34,621 nucleotides of DNA, taken from the NCBI GenBank assembly GCA_047973435.1, contig JBKECA010000064.1, positions 1 to 34,621 of the forward strand. Reading direction: 5' to 3'. Both the position numbers and the translations under genes were made by a program. Positions 7,427 through 16,336 of this stretch are shown here, piece after piece. Within the stretch, counting starts at the first letter, position 1, and each line of letters starts with the position of its first letter. This DNA is from JBKECA01 sp047973435 (lineage in GTDB: Bacteria > Planctomycetota > Planctomycetia > Planctomycetales > Planctomycetaceae). A model generated the notes under the pieces. The model was given only the letters and a program-made list of their open reading frames with translations. It had not been told where the DNA came from and did no database searches.

Positions 7427-8968
7427 ATGCAGCAGGCTGTCTTTCGATTCCACCTGGCCCGTGCCTCCCGACGATTCGGACTGCTGGTGCTGTTGGCCAT
7501 GTGTGGGCCCGCTGGCGTGCACTCCGCCGTGGCCGGCCCTTTGCGAGCCGGCACGGCGAAAGTCGACATCACCAACGACGACGCGGGCCCGGTCAACGAC
7601 CGGCTGTACGCCAAGGCGTTGGTGGTTAAGTCCGATGCCGAAACCGTGGTGTTGGTGACGATCGACGCGGTGGCCATTGGCGAGATCGGCCCCATCAACA
7701 ACGACTACCTCCCCGCCGTCCGCGCGGCGCTGCAGGCCGAGTTGGGAATTGATCCTCGGCAGCTGCTGATCAACGCCAGTCATTGTCACGGCGTGGTGTG
7801 CGCCGACATCGCCCAGCGGACGATCGCAGCGGTCAAGCAGGCGCACGCAAAGCTTGTCCCGGTTCGTGTCGGGACTGGTCGAGGACAGGAGGATCGCATC
7901 TCGGAAAATCGTCGGCTGCTGCTCAAGAGCGGGAGAACCGTTGACGTTCGCCACGCCTATTCGCTGCCGCCAGATGAAGAGGTTGCCGGCGTGGGACCGA
8001 TCGACCCGGAGATTGGACTGCTGCGACTGGATCGAGTCGACGGCGGGACGCTGGCGGTGGTGTACAACTTCGCCTGTCATCCCATTCAGGGAGTGCCAGG
8101 AGGCGGCAACACAGCCGATCTTGTCGGGTATGCTTCCCAGGTGATTGAAGAGAATCTGGCCCCTGACACCTTGGCGCTGTTCCTGCAGGGCTGCGGCGGC
8201 GACATCAACCCAGTCTTTTACAAGGATGTCGACCATCCTCGCAGTGCGGAACCGCTCGGGAAGCAACTCGGGCTGAGCACGCTGCGCGGCGTGCGGGAGA
8301 TCGAGTGTCACGACGATGACCGGTTAACCATTCGCAGCCAGACAATCGCGCTGCCACGCGGTGATCGAACGGAACGGATCGCGCAGCTCGAAGCCGACCA
8401 GCGGCGATTGCTGGCCTCGCTAACCGGGACCAGCTTGAACTTCAAGACGTTTGTCCCGCTCTATGTGAAATACAGCGTCTCGGGCGAGTTCCCGTCGTAT
8501 TACTCGCATCGGTATTTACAGGAGCAGGCGATCGGCCGGGACGACCAGCATCAGCTGGATGCCGAGAATCGCCGGAATATGGCGGCCTATCTCAAGAACG
8601 TTCAGACGATGGAAGAGTTGACGCGACTCCAGACCAATCTGGCGCTGCTGAAGAAGCACCAGGCCCAATTCATTGCGGCGGGAAGCAGGACGATCGACGT
8701 CGAAATTGGTGCGCTGCGGATTGGGGACTTTGTGCTGGCAACCTTTCCAGGAGAACTCACGGTCGAAATCGGCCTGCGGCTGAAAGCGAAAGCGACGCAC
8801 CCCAGTACCTTCGTGGCCGGCTACACGAATGGCTACATCTACTATTGTCCGACTGCAGAACAGATGCAGAACGTCGGCTTCGCACAGGAAGACAGCGACT
8901 GTCTGCTGGCACCGGAGTGGCAGGCGCAATTCGAAGCGGCGATCCAGCCGCTGCTGGACGGCCTGTGA
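7427..8968 (+). CDS. Neutral/alkaline ceramidase-like exported hydrolase
   Basis: A 513-residue protein whose first about 36 residues form a signal peptide (Arg-rich n-region, 'FGLLVLLAMCG', then small residues). The start at 7427 is supported by 'ACAGAGG' six bases upstream; a longer frame from a TTG at 7319 lacks such a signal. The mature part begins 'LRAGTAKVDIT', the opening strand of the neutral/alkaline non-lysosomal ceramidase N-terminal domain, and continues with 'INASHCHGVVC' (His119, His121), 'NFACHPIQG' and 'FLQGCGGDINP', which match zinc-binding and active-site regions. The Ser expected in the family motif 'H.HSG' is replaced by Gly in 'HCHGVV', so ceramidase activity is doubtful. 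Probably periplasmic or surface located. It converges on nuoN with only 10 bases between the stop codons. Confidence 0.82.
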   Translation: MQQAVFRFHLARASRRFGLLVLLAMCGPAGVHSAVAGPLRAGTAKVDITNDDAGPVNDRLYAKALVVKSDAETVVLVTIDAVAIGEIGPINNDYLPAVRAALQAELGIDPRQLLINASHCHGVVCADIAQRTIAAVKQAHAKLVPVRVGTGRGQEDRISENRRLLLKSGRTVDVRHAYSLPPDEEVAGVGPIDPEIGLLRLDRVDGGTLAVVYNFACHPIQGVPGGGNTADLVGYASQVIEENLAPDTLALFLQGCGGDINPVFYKDVDHPRSAEPLGKQLGLSTLRGVREIECHDDDRLTIRSQTIALPRGDRTERIAQLEADQRRLLASLTGTSLNFKTFVPLYVKYSVSGEFPSYYSHRYLQEQAIGRDDQHQLDAENRRNMAAYLKNVQTMEELTRLQTNLALLKKHQAQFIAAGSRTIDVEIGALRIGDFVLATFPGELTVEIGLRLKAKATHPSTFVAGYTNGYIYYCPTAEQMQNVGFAQEDSDCLLAPEWQAQFEAAIQPLLDGL

Positions 8969-8978
8969 TCCCCCAGTG

Positions 8979-10481
8979 TCACAGCCGAATGTCGGCAGCA
9001 CGTTCTGCCGCGGCCATGATCCACTGCGGGACGATGAACGTAAGCAGCGTGGCGGTAGCGCAGACCCCAGCCGCGATCCAGGCGGGTATCTCCCATGTGG
9101 GTGCGGGTTCGCGGGTCGGCTCGTCCAGATACATCACCGCGATCAGTCGCAGGTAATACCAGGCGGCAATCACGGCGTTGATCCCCAGGACCACTGCCAG
9201 CACCCGCCCGGTAACATCACCCGCTGACCAGCCGGAGAGGAAGAGATTCAGTTTGCCGAGGAAGCCGATCGTGGGCGGCAGGCCGGTCAAACCGAACAGG
9301 CAGACCGCCAGCATGAGCGCCGCAACAGGCTGCGACCGCCCCAGACCAGCGAGGTCCGAGGCAGTCTGCACTGCCCGGTTTCCCCGACCGAGCGCGGCCA
9401 AAACCGAGAACGCACCGATGGTCATCATGCCGTATGCCACCAGGTAGAACAGCAACGATGCCAGTCCGCCTGCCCCTTCCGCGTCGCCGACACATAGTCC
9501 AATCAGCATATATCCCGCTTGAGCAACGCTCGAGTAGGCCAGCAGCCGGTGGACGTGAGTCTGCCGTAGCGCCAGAAGGTTACCACCAAACATGGTGACG
9601 ACAGCCACGACCGCCAGCGTCGTGCGGAGGCTGTCCGTTGGCGACCAGTCCAGCAGAGTCTGGCCGCTCAGCAGGGGGAGCAGACGCAACAGCGCCGCGA
9701 AACCGACAACCTTGGGAACGAAAGACAGCATCGCCGCGGCCGACGACGTCACCCCTTGAAACACATCCGGCGCGTAGAAGTGGAATGGAACCGCTGTAAT
9801 GCGGAAACCGATCCCCGCGATCACCAGAGCCATAACAATCCGCAGCATTCCTCCGCCCTCCGCCGCGTCCACGTTGCGCAGTCGTTCAGCGATGGCCGGC
9901 AGATTCGTCGTGCCGGCAATGCCGTACAGCCAGGCCAGCCCGTATAGCAGGAGTGCCGATGAAAAAACGCTGAGCAGAAAGTACTTTATCGTCGCCTCGC
10001 GCGTGGCCCAGTCGCGGCGCGGCAGGTACAGAAAGACGTAAGTCGGAATGCTGACCAGTTCGAGGCCGAGAAACAGCAGTACGAGGTCGTTGGCCAGCAC
10101 GACCAGATTGACTCCCGCCAGAATCGCCAGCAGGCAGGCCTGCGCCTCGGCCGAGTGCCCATCGTCGATCTGGTTCCAAAGCAGCAGCACCAGTATCGGC
10201 CCGAAGGACAGTGACACCCCGCGGATGAACCAGACCAGCGCATCGGCCCGGAATGGGCCGGCCGACTCGGATGGTGGTGAACGCAACCAGACTCCCCAGG
10301 CCACGGCCAGCGTGAGAATCGAGAGCGTTCCCCAGCGATGCCGCAGCCCGGCCGACGCCTTCCCCCCTTCGGACACCAGGAACGGTCCCGCTAGAAACAT
10401 CAGGCAGACCGTCGCCAGCAGGAAGACTTCGGGCAAGATGAAGCCGACCGCAGAGTTGATCTGGAGATACGCGTCGTTCAC
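8979..10481 (-). CDS. nuoN: NADH-quinone oxidoreductase subunit N
   Basis: A 500-residue antiporter-like membrane subunit of complex I. The first residues after the chosen start, 'VNDAYLQINSAVGFILPEVF', fit NuoN. The GTG at 10481 overlaps the nuoM stop in a GTGA (10478-10481), which indicates translational coupling; the open frame extends upstream but only as out-of-frame sequence of nuoM. Typical NuoN/MrpD-family segments are seen, for example 'LGLELVSIPTYVFLYL', 'SSALLLYGLAWLYG', 'VPFHFYAPDVFQG' (proton-channel region) and 'HRLLAYSSVAQAGYMLIG'. About 13-14 transmembrane helices are apparent. It is the last gene of the 14-gene operon. Confidence 0.95.
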   Translation of the reverse strand: MNDAYLQINSAVGFILPEVFLLATVCLMFLAGPFLVSEGGKASAGLRHRWGTLSILTLAVAWGVWLRSPPSESAGPFRADALVWFIRGVSLSFGPILVLLLWNQIDDGHSAEAQACLLAILAGVNLVVLANDLVLLFLGLELVSIPTYVFLYLPRRDWATREATIKYFLLSVFSSALLLYGLAWLYGIAGTTNLPAIAERLRNVDAAEGGGMLRIVMALVIAGIGFRITAVPFHFYAPDVFQGVTSSAAAMLSFVPKVVGFAALLRLLPLLSGQTLLDWSPTDSLRTTLAVVAVVTMFGGNLLALRQTHVHRLLAYSSVAQAGYMLIGLCVGDAEGAGGLASLLFYLVAYGMMTIGAFSVLAALGRGNRAVQTASDLAGLGRSQPVAALMLAVCLFGLTGLPPTIGFLGKLNLFLSGWSAGDVTGRVLAVVLGINAVIAAWYYLRLIAVMYLDEPTREPAPTWEIPAWIAAGVCATATLLTFIVPQWIMAAAERAADIRL

Positions 10482-12142
10482 GGGTGCGATTCCGAGTAAT
10501 TCAAGGCGAGGCGAGGCGACTGGTCCGCGACGTCGGCGGCCCCCAAGGAAGACTGTGCGGGAAGATGCCCCTGCGGCGGATACAGGGCCGCGACCGCGGC
10601 AATGTCGGGGCGAATCAGCTCCACCACCTGCCCCGGCTGAACCCCAATCCACAAACAGAGTGCTCCGATCGGCATCACGGCGATCAGCTCCCGCCAATTG
10701 ATATCCGACACGGGATGCATTCTCGCAAATTCAGGCTCTTTGAGCGTGCCAAAGAAGGCCCGCTGCAGCATCCCGAGCATGTACCACGCTCCCAGCACAA
10801 CCCCCGAGGCGGCAACGGCGGATAAGACCCAGTCCCGACGGAACATACCCGCCAGCGCCAGGACCTCGCCGACAAATCCGTTGAGCCCCGGCAAACCGAT
10901 GCTGGCCATGGTAATGAACACCATCCCGCACGCGAGCAACGGCAACCGCGAGGCCAGGCCGCCCAGATCTCCCAGCATGCGAGTGTGGTAGCGGTCGTAC
11001 ACCATGCCAACCAGCAGAAACAACCCTCCAGTCGAGAGACCGTGATTAATCATCTGCAGCACGCCGCCGGTCATGCCTTCTTCATTCAACGCAAACAGTC
11101 CAAGCATGCAGAAGCCCAGGTGCGCCACCGAGCTGTAGGCCACCAGCTTCTTGATATCGGACTGAGCCAGGGCACACAGAGACCCATACACAATCCCGAT
11201 CACGGACAACGTTCCGATCAGCGGCACCCCTACATTCAGACAGGCCGCGGGAAACAGCGGCAGGCAGAGTCGCAGGAAGCCATAGCTACCCAGTTTGAGC
11301 AGCACCCCCGCCAGCAGTACGGAACCAGCGGTCGGGGCTTCGACATGGGCCAGCGGCAGCCAAGTGTGGAAGGGAAAGACCGGCACCTTGACCAGAAAGC
11401 CGGTGGAGATTGCCAGGAAGAACAGCGTTTGCATCTCTGGCTCGAGTGGCCGCTTCGTCATCCAGGCGGAAAGTTCGGGAAGGGACGTCGGATGCGAAAG
11501 CCCCTGCCCGGCAACCGTGATCACGAGCGCCGCCAGACCGACCAGCGTGATCATGCTGCCCGCCAGCGTGTACAGAAAAAACTTGACCGCGGCGTATCGC
11601 CGTTGTGGTCCCCCCCAGATGGCGATCAGGAAGAACAGCGGAATCAGCGTCAGTTCAAAGAAGACATAAAACAGAATCATGTCAAACGCGGCGAAAACGC
11701 CAAGCATCCCGGCTTCGAGCACCAGCAGCGCAGCGTAGAACTCGGCCTCCCGCAACTGGATGGAATCCCAGGAGATCAGCACTGCGGCGAAACAAAGCAC
11801 CGTCGTCAGCACCATCATTGCGACGCTGATGCCGTCGAGGCCGAACAGCAGTTCCAACTCCACTGGGCGCCCCTGGGCCGCCTGCGCGCTGACGGCTAAC
11901 CACGGCAAACTGACCTGAAACCGCGGCTGAATCGGTCCCGAAACACCCGCGACGTCCGCGGGCATGGTGGCGTATCCCCGTTGATACATGTTCGCCAGAT
12001 GCAGCGACACCAGCAAGGTGGCAATGGTCCCAACCAGTGCCACCCAGCGCGACGTCCGTTCCTGGATCGATCCCCGGAACAGCATCAGCCAGACGGCCGC
12101 CGCCAGCGGAATCCCCAGACAAGTAAAAAGCCAAATGGCCAT
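10478..12142 (-). CDS. nuoM: NADH-quinone oxidoreductase subunit M
   Basis: A 554-residue antiporter-like subunit (usual length about 500). Diagnostic segments are 'LLFGLDGISVAMMVLTTVL', 'FYVFFELTLIPLFFLIAIWG' with the conserved channel Glu, 'FPFHTWLPLAHVEAPTAGSV' and 'KLVAYSSVAHLGFCMLGLF'. It forms one of the proton-translocating modules of the membrane arm. The extra C-terminal stretch ('LYPPQGHLPAQSSLG...') is hydrophilic and overlaps the nuoN start by four bases. It is separated from nuoL by 98 bases that contain palindrome P1. Confidence 0.96.
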   Translation of the reverse strand: MAIWLFTCLGIPLAAAVWLMLFRGSIQERTSRWVALVGTIATLLVSLHLANMYQRGYATMPADVAGVSGPIQPRFQVSLPWLAVSAQAAQGRPVELELLFGLDGISVAMMVLTTVLCFAAVLISWDSIQLREAEFYAALLVLEAGMLGVFAAFDMILFYVFFELTLIPLFFLIAIWGGPQRRYAAVKFFLYTLAGSMITLVGLAALVITVAGQGLSHPTSLPELSAWMTKRPLEPEMQTLFFLAISTGFLVKVPVFPFHTWLPLAHVEAPTAGSVLLAGVLLKLGSYGFLRLCLPLFPAACLNVGVPLIGTLSVIGIVYGSLCALAQSDIKKLVAYSSVAHLGFCMLGLFALNEEGMTGGVLQMINHGLSTGGLFLLVGMVYDRYHTRMLGDLGGLASRLPLLACGMVFITMASIGLPGLNGFVGEVLALAGMFRRDWVLSAVAASGVVLGAWYMLGMLQRAFFGTLKEPEFARMHPVSDINWRELIAVMPIGALCLWIGVQPGQVVELIRPDIAAVAALYPPQGHLPAQSSLGAADVADQSPRLALNYSESHP

Positions 12143-12204
12143 GATGATGAAACTCGAGTCAGAAGTTTTAATCTCGCGTCGACATCGACTGATCCGCTCC
12201 GGTT

Positions 12205-12226
12205 AGCGACGCATCGAAGATGCGTC
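12205..12226 (+). repeat. Palindrome P, copy 1, in the nuoL-nuoM gap
   Basis: The core is a perfect 8-bp inverted repeat, GACGCATC-GAA-GATGCGTC (12208-12226), preceded by AGC. The same 22-bp sequence occurs in opposite orientation at 21224-21245, and a variant in this orientation at 23223-23242. In nuo mRNA it would form a hairpin with a UUC loop. It is not followed by a T-run, so it is more likely an mRNA stability or processing element, or a REP-like repeat, than a terminator. Confidence 0.8.
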
Positions 12227-12240
12227 CCCAACGCGCCCCG

Positions 12241-14211
12241 TCACGGGCCACTTAACAACACACACAAGTACACGACCAGTCCGGCCCACATTACGAGGGC
12301 ATACGACGGCAGCACCCCGCCATGCAATCGGGATGGAATGCGACTGATGGCCGGCGGCAGTTCTCCAATGACATCCACCAGTCGGTCGATGACATTCCGG
12401 TCGAACCATCCCGCCAGCTTCGCCAGCGCCTGCAACGGCCAGACGAGAATGGCAGCAAACAGTTCATCGCAGTACAGCTTGTTCAGGGACGCCTGATACA
12501 GCGGACCCGTCCCGCGGACCAGACTGGCGGGAATTCCCGGCGACTTGACGTAAAACAGCCATGCGAGTCCGATGCCGACGAGGGCCATTGCCGCACTGGC
12601 GACCATCAGGTTGTAATGCAGGTGGCCCTCCACATGCACAAGACCAACGGCGTGCTGCAGATAGCCGGCAAACGCGTGAGTCGGCCCCAGCGCCAGACCG
12701 ATGACGAGTGCACAAAGGGCGAGTGTCCGCAACGGCCACGCCATGACGGGGGGGGCTTCGTGTGGATGATGTCCCGCTTCTTCCGGAAATCGCTCAGCCC
12801 CCCAGAACGTCATGAAATACGCACGGAAGGTATAAAACGCTGTGAGCACTGCGGTGGCCGACGCCACAGCAAAGACCGCCTGATAAAAACCACCGTGCTG
12901 CGGGAGATGCGAGGCGGCCGACAGCACGCCGAGGATGTCGTCCTTGCTCCAGAAGCCGGAGAGCAGCGGCACTCCCGCGAGGGCTGCGGCACCGCACAGA
13001 AAGGTCCAATGGGTCGTCGGCAGCGCGCGACGCAAACCGCTAAACCGCCGCATATCGATCACGTCCCCCATCGAATGCATCACACTGCCGGACGCGAGGA
13101 ACAGGAGCGCTTTGAAAAAGGCGTGAGTGAACAAATGAAACATCGCCGCGGTGACCGCGGCCGACGCCGCTTCCGCACCGCCGATACCGGCCCCCAGCGC
13201 CATGAACATGTAGCCCAGTTGACTGACGGTGGAGTACGCCATGACCCTTTTAAGATCGGTCTGAGTCAGGGCGGTGAGGGCAGCAATCAAGGCTGTTGCG
13301 GCTCCGACACCCGACACGACCATCTGCGCCGTGGGGGCCAGTACGAACAATGGCGTGCAACGAGCGACCATATAGACGCCGGCCGTCACCATCGTTGCGG
13401 CGTGAATCAGCGCGCTTACCGGGGTCGGGCCTTCCATTGCGTCCGGCAGCCAGACATGGAGCGGAAATTGGGCGGACTTGCCCATCGCCCCCAGAAACAG
13501 CAGCAGGCAAATCAGTGTGATGCGATCGGGATTCGCCGCCGCGATCTCCGCCAGTTTGTCCGGTGCTCCCAGCACGTCCTCGAACCGCATCGAACCAAAG
13601 GTCGTCCAGATTAGTAAAATGCCGAGGATGAACCCGAAGTCGCCAATCCGGTTGACGACAAACGCCTTCTTGGCCGCGGCGGCGGCACTCGGCTTGGAAA
13701 ACCAGAAACCGATGAGTAGATAGCTGCACAGGCCGACCGCTTCCCAGAAGGCGAACAACTGCAGGAAGCTGTCCGAAAGCACCAGCATGACCATCGAAAA
13801 GACGAACAGCGACACCGCCGCAAAGAAACGGGGGTAGCCCGGGTCGTGATGCATGTAGCCGCTGGCAAAGATCGCAACCAACAGGCTGACGCCCGTTACC
13901 ATCGACAGCATGACTGCCGACATGGCGTCCGCGCGGGCGGCGATGCTCAGACGAAAATCGCCTACGCTCAGCCAGTCGTATCCGGCGGCAAACACCGACT
14001 CCTGCCCAGCGTGCTGCGCCGCGGGAAGCAACTGAAACGTCAGCAGCAGAGAACAGACAAACGATCCCGCCAGCGCGAGCCAGCAGGGGAGATGACTCCG
14101 CTCGCGCAACAGCGCGGGGCCGAGTACCGCCGTCACCGCAGCCGAAGCCAGCGGCAACAGCGGAATCAACCACAGGAGAATGTGCGGATCAATTGAGTCG
14201 AGGGTCGGCAT
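12241..14211 (-). CDS. nuoL: NADH-quinone oxidoreductase subunit L
   Basis: A 656-residue protein, the largest membrane-arm subunit (usual length about 610-680). Signatures include 'AFWEAVGLCSYLLIGFWF' with the channel Glu, 'KKAFVVNRIGDFGFILG', 'KSAQFPLHVWLPDAMEGPTP', 'LIHAATMVTAGVYMVAR' and 'LKRVMAYSTVSQLGYMFMAL'. The C-terminal part ('YCDELFAAILVWPLQALAKL') fits the region around the lateral helix that braces the antiporter subunits. It begins 39 bases after the nuoK stop; no strong Shine-Dalgarno was seen. Confidence 0.96.
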   Translation of the reverse strand: MPTLDSIDPHILLWLIPLLPLASAAVTAVLGPALLRERSHLPCWLALAGSFVCSLLLTFQLLPAAQHAGQESVFAAGYDWLSVGDFRLSIAARADAMSAVMLSMVTGVSLLVAIFASGYMHHDPGYPRFFAAVSLFVFSMVMLVLSDSFLQLFAFWEAVGLCSYLLIGFWFSKPSAAAAAKKAFVVNRIGDFGFILGILLIWTTFGSMRFEDVLGAPDKLAEIAAANPDRITLICLLLFLGAMGKSAQFPLHVWLPDAMEGPTPVSALIHAATMVTAGVYMVARCTPLFVLAPTAQMVVSGVGAATALIAALTALTQTDLKRVMAYSTVSQLGYMFMALGAGIGGAEAASAAVTAAMFHLFTHAFFKALLFLASGSVMHSMGDVIDMRRFSGLRRALPTTHWTFLCGAAALAGVPLLSGFWSKDDILGVLSAASHLPQHGGFYQAVFAVASATAVLTAFYTFRAYFMTFWGAERFPEEAGHHPHEAPPVMAWPLRTLALCALVIGLALGPTHAFAGYLQHAVGLVHVEGHLHYNLMVASAAMALVGIGLAWLFYVKSPGIPASLVRGTGPLYQASLNKLYCDELFAAILVWPLQALAKLAGWFDRNVIDRLVDVIGELPPAISRIPSRLHGGVLPSYALVMWAGLVVYLCVLLSGP

Positions 14212-14250
14212 ATCGGCAGGGCTCGCGGCGTCAGTCCCGCGAACGGCGGG

Positions 14251-14766
14251 TCAGTGCGAGGAAGGTGTGGCTTCGTTGGCAGTCAGTTGTGGTTCGCGAC
14301 CACTCGGATAATCCGGACGGCGATCAGGCTGTGCGCCGGCCAGAATCTCGGCGTCGAGGTCGACAACCGGAGCCAGGCCAGCGGGGGGAAGTCGCGGCAG
14401 GGTCGGGTCTGCCTCGACGGGGACCTCGGCAGGATCAGCCTTCGGCCCAGGCAAATCGGGTTCCCGCAGGCGGCTCCAGAGTTCGATATCCAGCGACCGT
14501 GTATTCTGAAATAGCGCCAGCACCAGCGACAAAGCCAGCCCCGCTTCGCACGCCGCCACTGTCAGGCCAAATACCGTGAACGACTGGCCCTCCTGCGTGT
14601 GGTGCATGTGCGAGAAGGTGACAAGCGTGAGTGCCACGCCGTGCAGCATCATCTCCGCCGACAACACCAGCAGAATCAGGTTGCGGCGCGTCAGAAAGCC
14701 GATGGCTCCCAGGATGAAAAGGCCTGCTCCGACCGTCAAAAATCGTTCATACTCGCCGGTCATCAT
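14251..14766 (-). CDS. nuoK: NADH-quinone oxidoreductase subunit K with long C-terminal tail
   Basis: A 171-residue protein. Residues 1-100 are a complete NuoK with three transmembrane helices and the two conserved membrane Glu residues, in 'VLSAEMMLHG' (Glu38) and 'AACEAGLALS' (Glu74), which belong to the proton path next to NuoJ and NuoA. NuoK is normally about 100 residues; here a further 70 residues follow, rich in Pro, Asp, Glu and Ala, with no membrane segment. By topology this tail should be cytoplasmic. Either of the first two Met codons could start the protein. A small perfect palindrome lies in the gap before nuoJ. Confidence 0.93.
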   Translation of the reverse strand: MMTGEYERFLTVGAGLFILGAIGFLTRRNLILLVLSAEMMLHGVALTLVTFSHMHHTQEGQSFTVFGLTVAACEAGLALSLVLALFQNTRSLDIELWSRLREPDLPGPKADPAEVPVEADPTLPRLPPAGLAPVVDLDAEILAGAQPDRRPDYPSGREPQLTANEATPSSH

Positions 14767-14821
14767 CGTGAATCAGTCGTCTGAATAATTGGGCTTGAAG
14801 CGAGCGGTTGTTGGCAACTCA

Positions 14822-14836
14822 TCCGTCAGTGACGGA
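14822..14836. repeat. Perfect palindrome in the nuoJ-nuoK gap
   Basis: TCCGTCA-G-TGACGGA is a 7-bp perfect inverted repeat around one base, inside the 95-base gap between nuoJ and nuoK. It is not related in sequence to palindrome P. It could be a small hairpin in the transcript or chance. Confidence 0.45.
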
Positions 14837-14861
14837 ATGCGGATGTCGGGCTTGCCGCCGG

Positions 14862-15593
14862 CTATAAAGTTCCCTGAGATCGTCTCGGAGCAATGGCGAT
14901 GGCGCCAATGCTGGCAATCAGCAACAGTGTCCCCGCGGTTTCCACCGCAAACAGATAGTCCCCAAACAGAGATCGCCCCAGGCCGCGCATCTCGCCCAGA
15001 GGCTGATCCGCAGGGACGCGACTAAGGGGATTGACGCCGTCCGTCGCGACGATCGTCTGGGCACCTGTCGCAGCCGAAGCCCGAGACCATTCATCCAGCG
15101 AGGTGAGGACCAGCCCCAGCAGGACGAAAGCGGCCAGCGTAGACAGGAATGGCCGACGTGACCGTTGATCGTAGGTCGTTTCCCCTTCCGTTTGCGCCAG
15201 CATGATTACGAACAGAAACGTCACAATGATGGCGCCGGCGTACACGATAATGGTCGCAGCGGCCAGAAACGGCGCCGACTGTTCCAGAAACATGCCGCAA
15301 GTGCACAGCGTGACCAGCGCGAACCACAGTGCGCCATAGGCCGGATTACGACTGGTGATCATCAGTGTTCCACACAGGAGTGCGCCACCAGCAAAGAGGG
15401 TCGACAAAACTTGCTGCGACAGCGTGACTTCCGCGCGGGCCAGCGCGGTCAGAAGAACGGCCACGGCTCCTAGCACCAACGCCACGCCGACCGCCCGCGG
15501 TCGGTGTGTCCGTTCGGGCATCAGCCACCACACTCCCGCCGCAGCGACGGACAGTGTGATCAAAAACAGTGCGTGTTCGGTAATCCAGTTCAT
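14862..15593 (-). CDS. nuoJ: NADH-quinone oxidoreductase subunit J
   Basis: A 243-residue membrane subunit with five transmembrane helices in the usual order. The diagnostic stretch is 'FLAAATIIVYAGAIIVTFLF' (the TM3 region that undergoes the alpha/pi-bulge transition in complex I), followed by 'VIMLAQ'. It is longer than the common 165-200 residues because of a hydrophilic loop (about residues 145-205) before the last helix 'FAVETAGTLLLIASIGAIAI'. The ATG at 15593 overlaps the nuoI stop in ATGA (15590-15593), indicating translational coupling. Confidence 0.94.
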   Translation of the reverse strand: MNWITEHALFLITLSVAAAGVWWLMPERTHRPRAVGVALVLGAVAVLLTALARAEVTLSQQVLSTLFAGGALLCGTLMITSRNPAYGALWFALVTLCTCGMFLEQSAPFLAAATIIVYAGAIIVTFLFVIMLAQTEGETTYDQRSRRPFLSTLAAFVLLGLVLTSLDEWSRASAATGAQTIVATDGVNPLSRVPADQPLGEMRGLGRSLFGDYLFAVETAGTLLLIASIGAIAIAPRRSQGTL

Positions 15594-16264
15594 GTCGTCT
15601 CCAGCTCGTCTACGACGCTGACGTCCGGGCCAATTACTCCCGAGGTTGGTGCCTGAGCAGCGCGATCGGAGCCAACGACCGCGGTCGCCGGGCCGAGCGT
15701 CGGCAGCGGGCCGAAGTCGGACGCTGCTCCCAGTCGACCCCGGTGAGTGCGAATCGGATCCTTCGGGTTGTCTTTCGTTTCGTCGTAAATCTCCAGCAGC
15801 TTGTCCTTCTCGAACAGCAACGACTCGCGCGTGCGGCCCGTCATGTCGTAAATGTGTGTCAACTCGATCGCGTCGACCGGACAGGCTTCTTCACACATGC
15901 CACAATAAATACAACGCAGTTCGTCGAGCTCAAACTTGGCCGGAAACTTGTCGCGATCCGGCCACTCCGGCGGCGCCGGAGACGCATCGATGGTGATGCA
16001 GCGGGCGGGACATGCGGTAGCACACAGCATGCAGGCAACACACTTCACCCGGCCTTCCTCGTCCCGGTTGAGACGATGGATGCCGCGATAATGCAGCGGC
16101 AGCTCCGGCTTGACCTCCGGGTACTCCTGTGTCACCGATTTGAAGTCGGTGACGTGCCGCAGCGTCGTCTTGATGCCCGACACGATCGCGGGCAAAAACG
16201 TCGCTTCCCAGAAGCCGATCTCCGGCTCTTCGACCCACGTGACTTGATTGTCGGCAATCGGCAT
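15590..16264 (-). CDS. nuoI: NADH-quinone oxidoreductase subunit I
   Basis: A 224-residue ferredoxin-like subunit that carries clusters N6a and N6b and passes electrons to NuoB. Two 4Fe-4S motifs are intact: Cys75, 78, 81, 85 in 'CVACMLCATACPARC' and Cys118, 121, 124, 128 in 'CIYCGMCEEACPVDAIE'. The N-terminal 'GIKTTLRHV' region fits the amphipathic membrane-contact helix of the family. The C-terminal 60 residues ('GRLGAASDFGPLPTLGPA...') are a low-complexity extension beyond the usual family length of about 160-180. Confidence 0.95.
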   Translation of the reverse strand: MPIADNQVTWVEEPEIGFWEATFLPAIVSGIKTTLRHVTDFKSVTQEYPEVKPELPLHYRGIHRLNRDEEGRVKCVACMLCATACPARCITIDASPAPPEWPDRDKFPAKFELDELRCIYCGMCEEACPVDAIELTHIYDMTGRTRESLLFEKDKLLEIYDETKDNPKDPIRTHRGRLGAASDFGPLPTLGPATAVVGSDRAAQAPTSGVIGPDVSVVDELETT

Positions 16265-16285
16265 GGGAATGAGGTGAGTTGGATG

Positions 16286-16313
16286 GTTCCGAGTTCCAGG
16301 TTCACAGTTCGGC
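16286..16313. repeat. Tandem heptanucleotide array in the nuoH-nuoI gap
   Basis: Four consecutive 7-base units all begin GTTC: GTTCCGA, GTTCCAG, GTTCACA, GTTCGGC. They fill the middle of the 72-base gap between nuoI and nuoH. The same 7-base period with other consensus words recurs at 19209-19306, 20651-20678, 22531-22655 and 30604-30624. Confidence 0.65.
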
Positions 16314-16336
16314 GCGACGGGGTGCCAGCAACGGCC

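Noticed and set aside
10482..10697. N-terminal extension of the nuoN open frame.
   Set aside because: It lies wholly within nuoM in another frame; the GTG overlapping the nuoM stop matches the family N-terminus.
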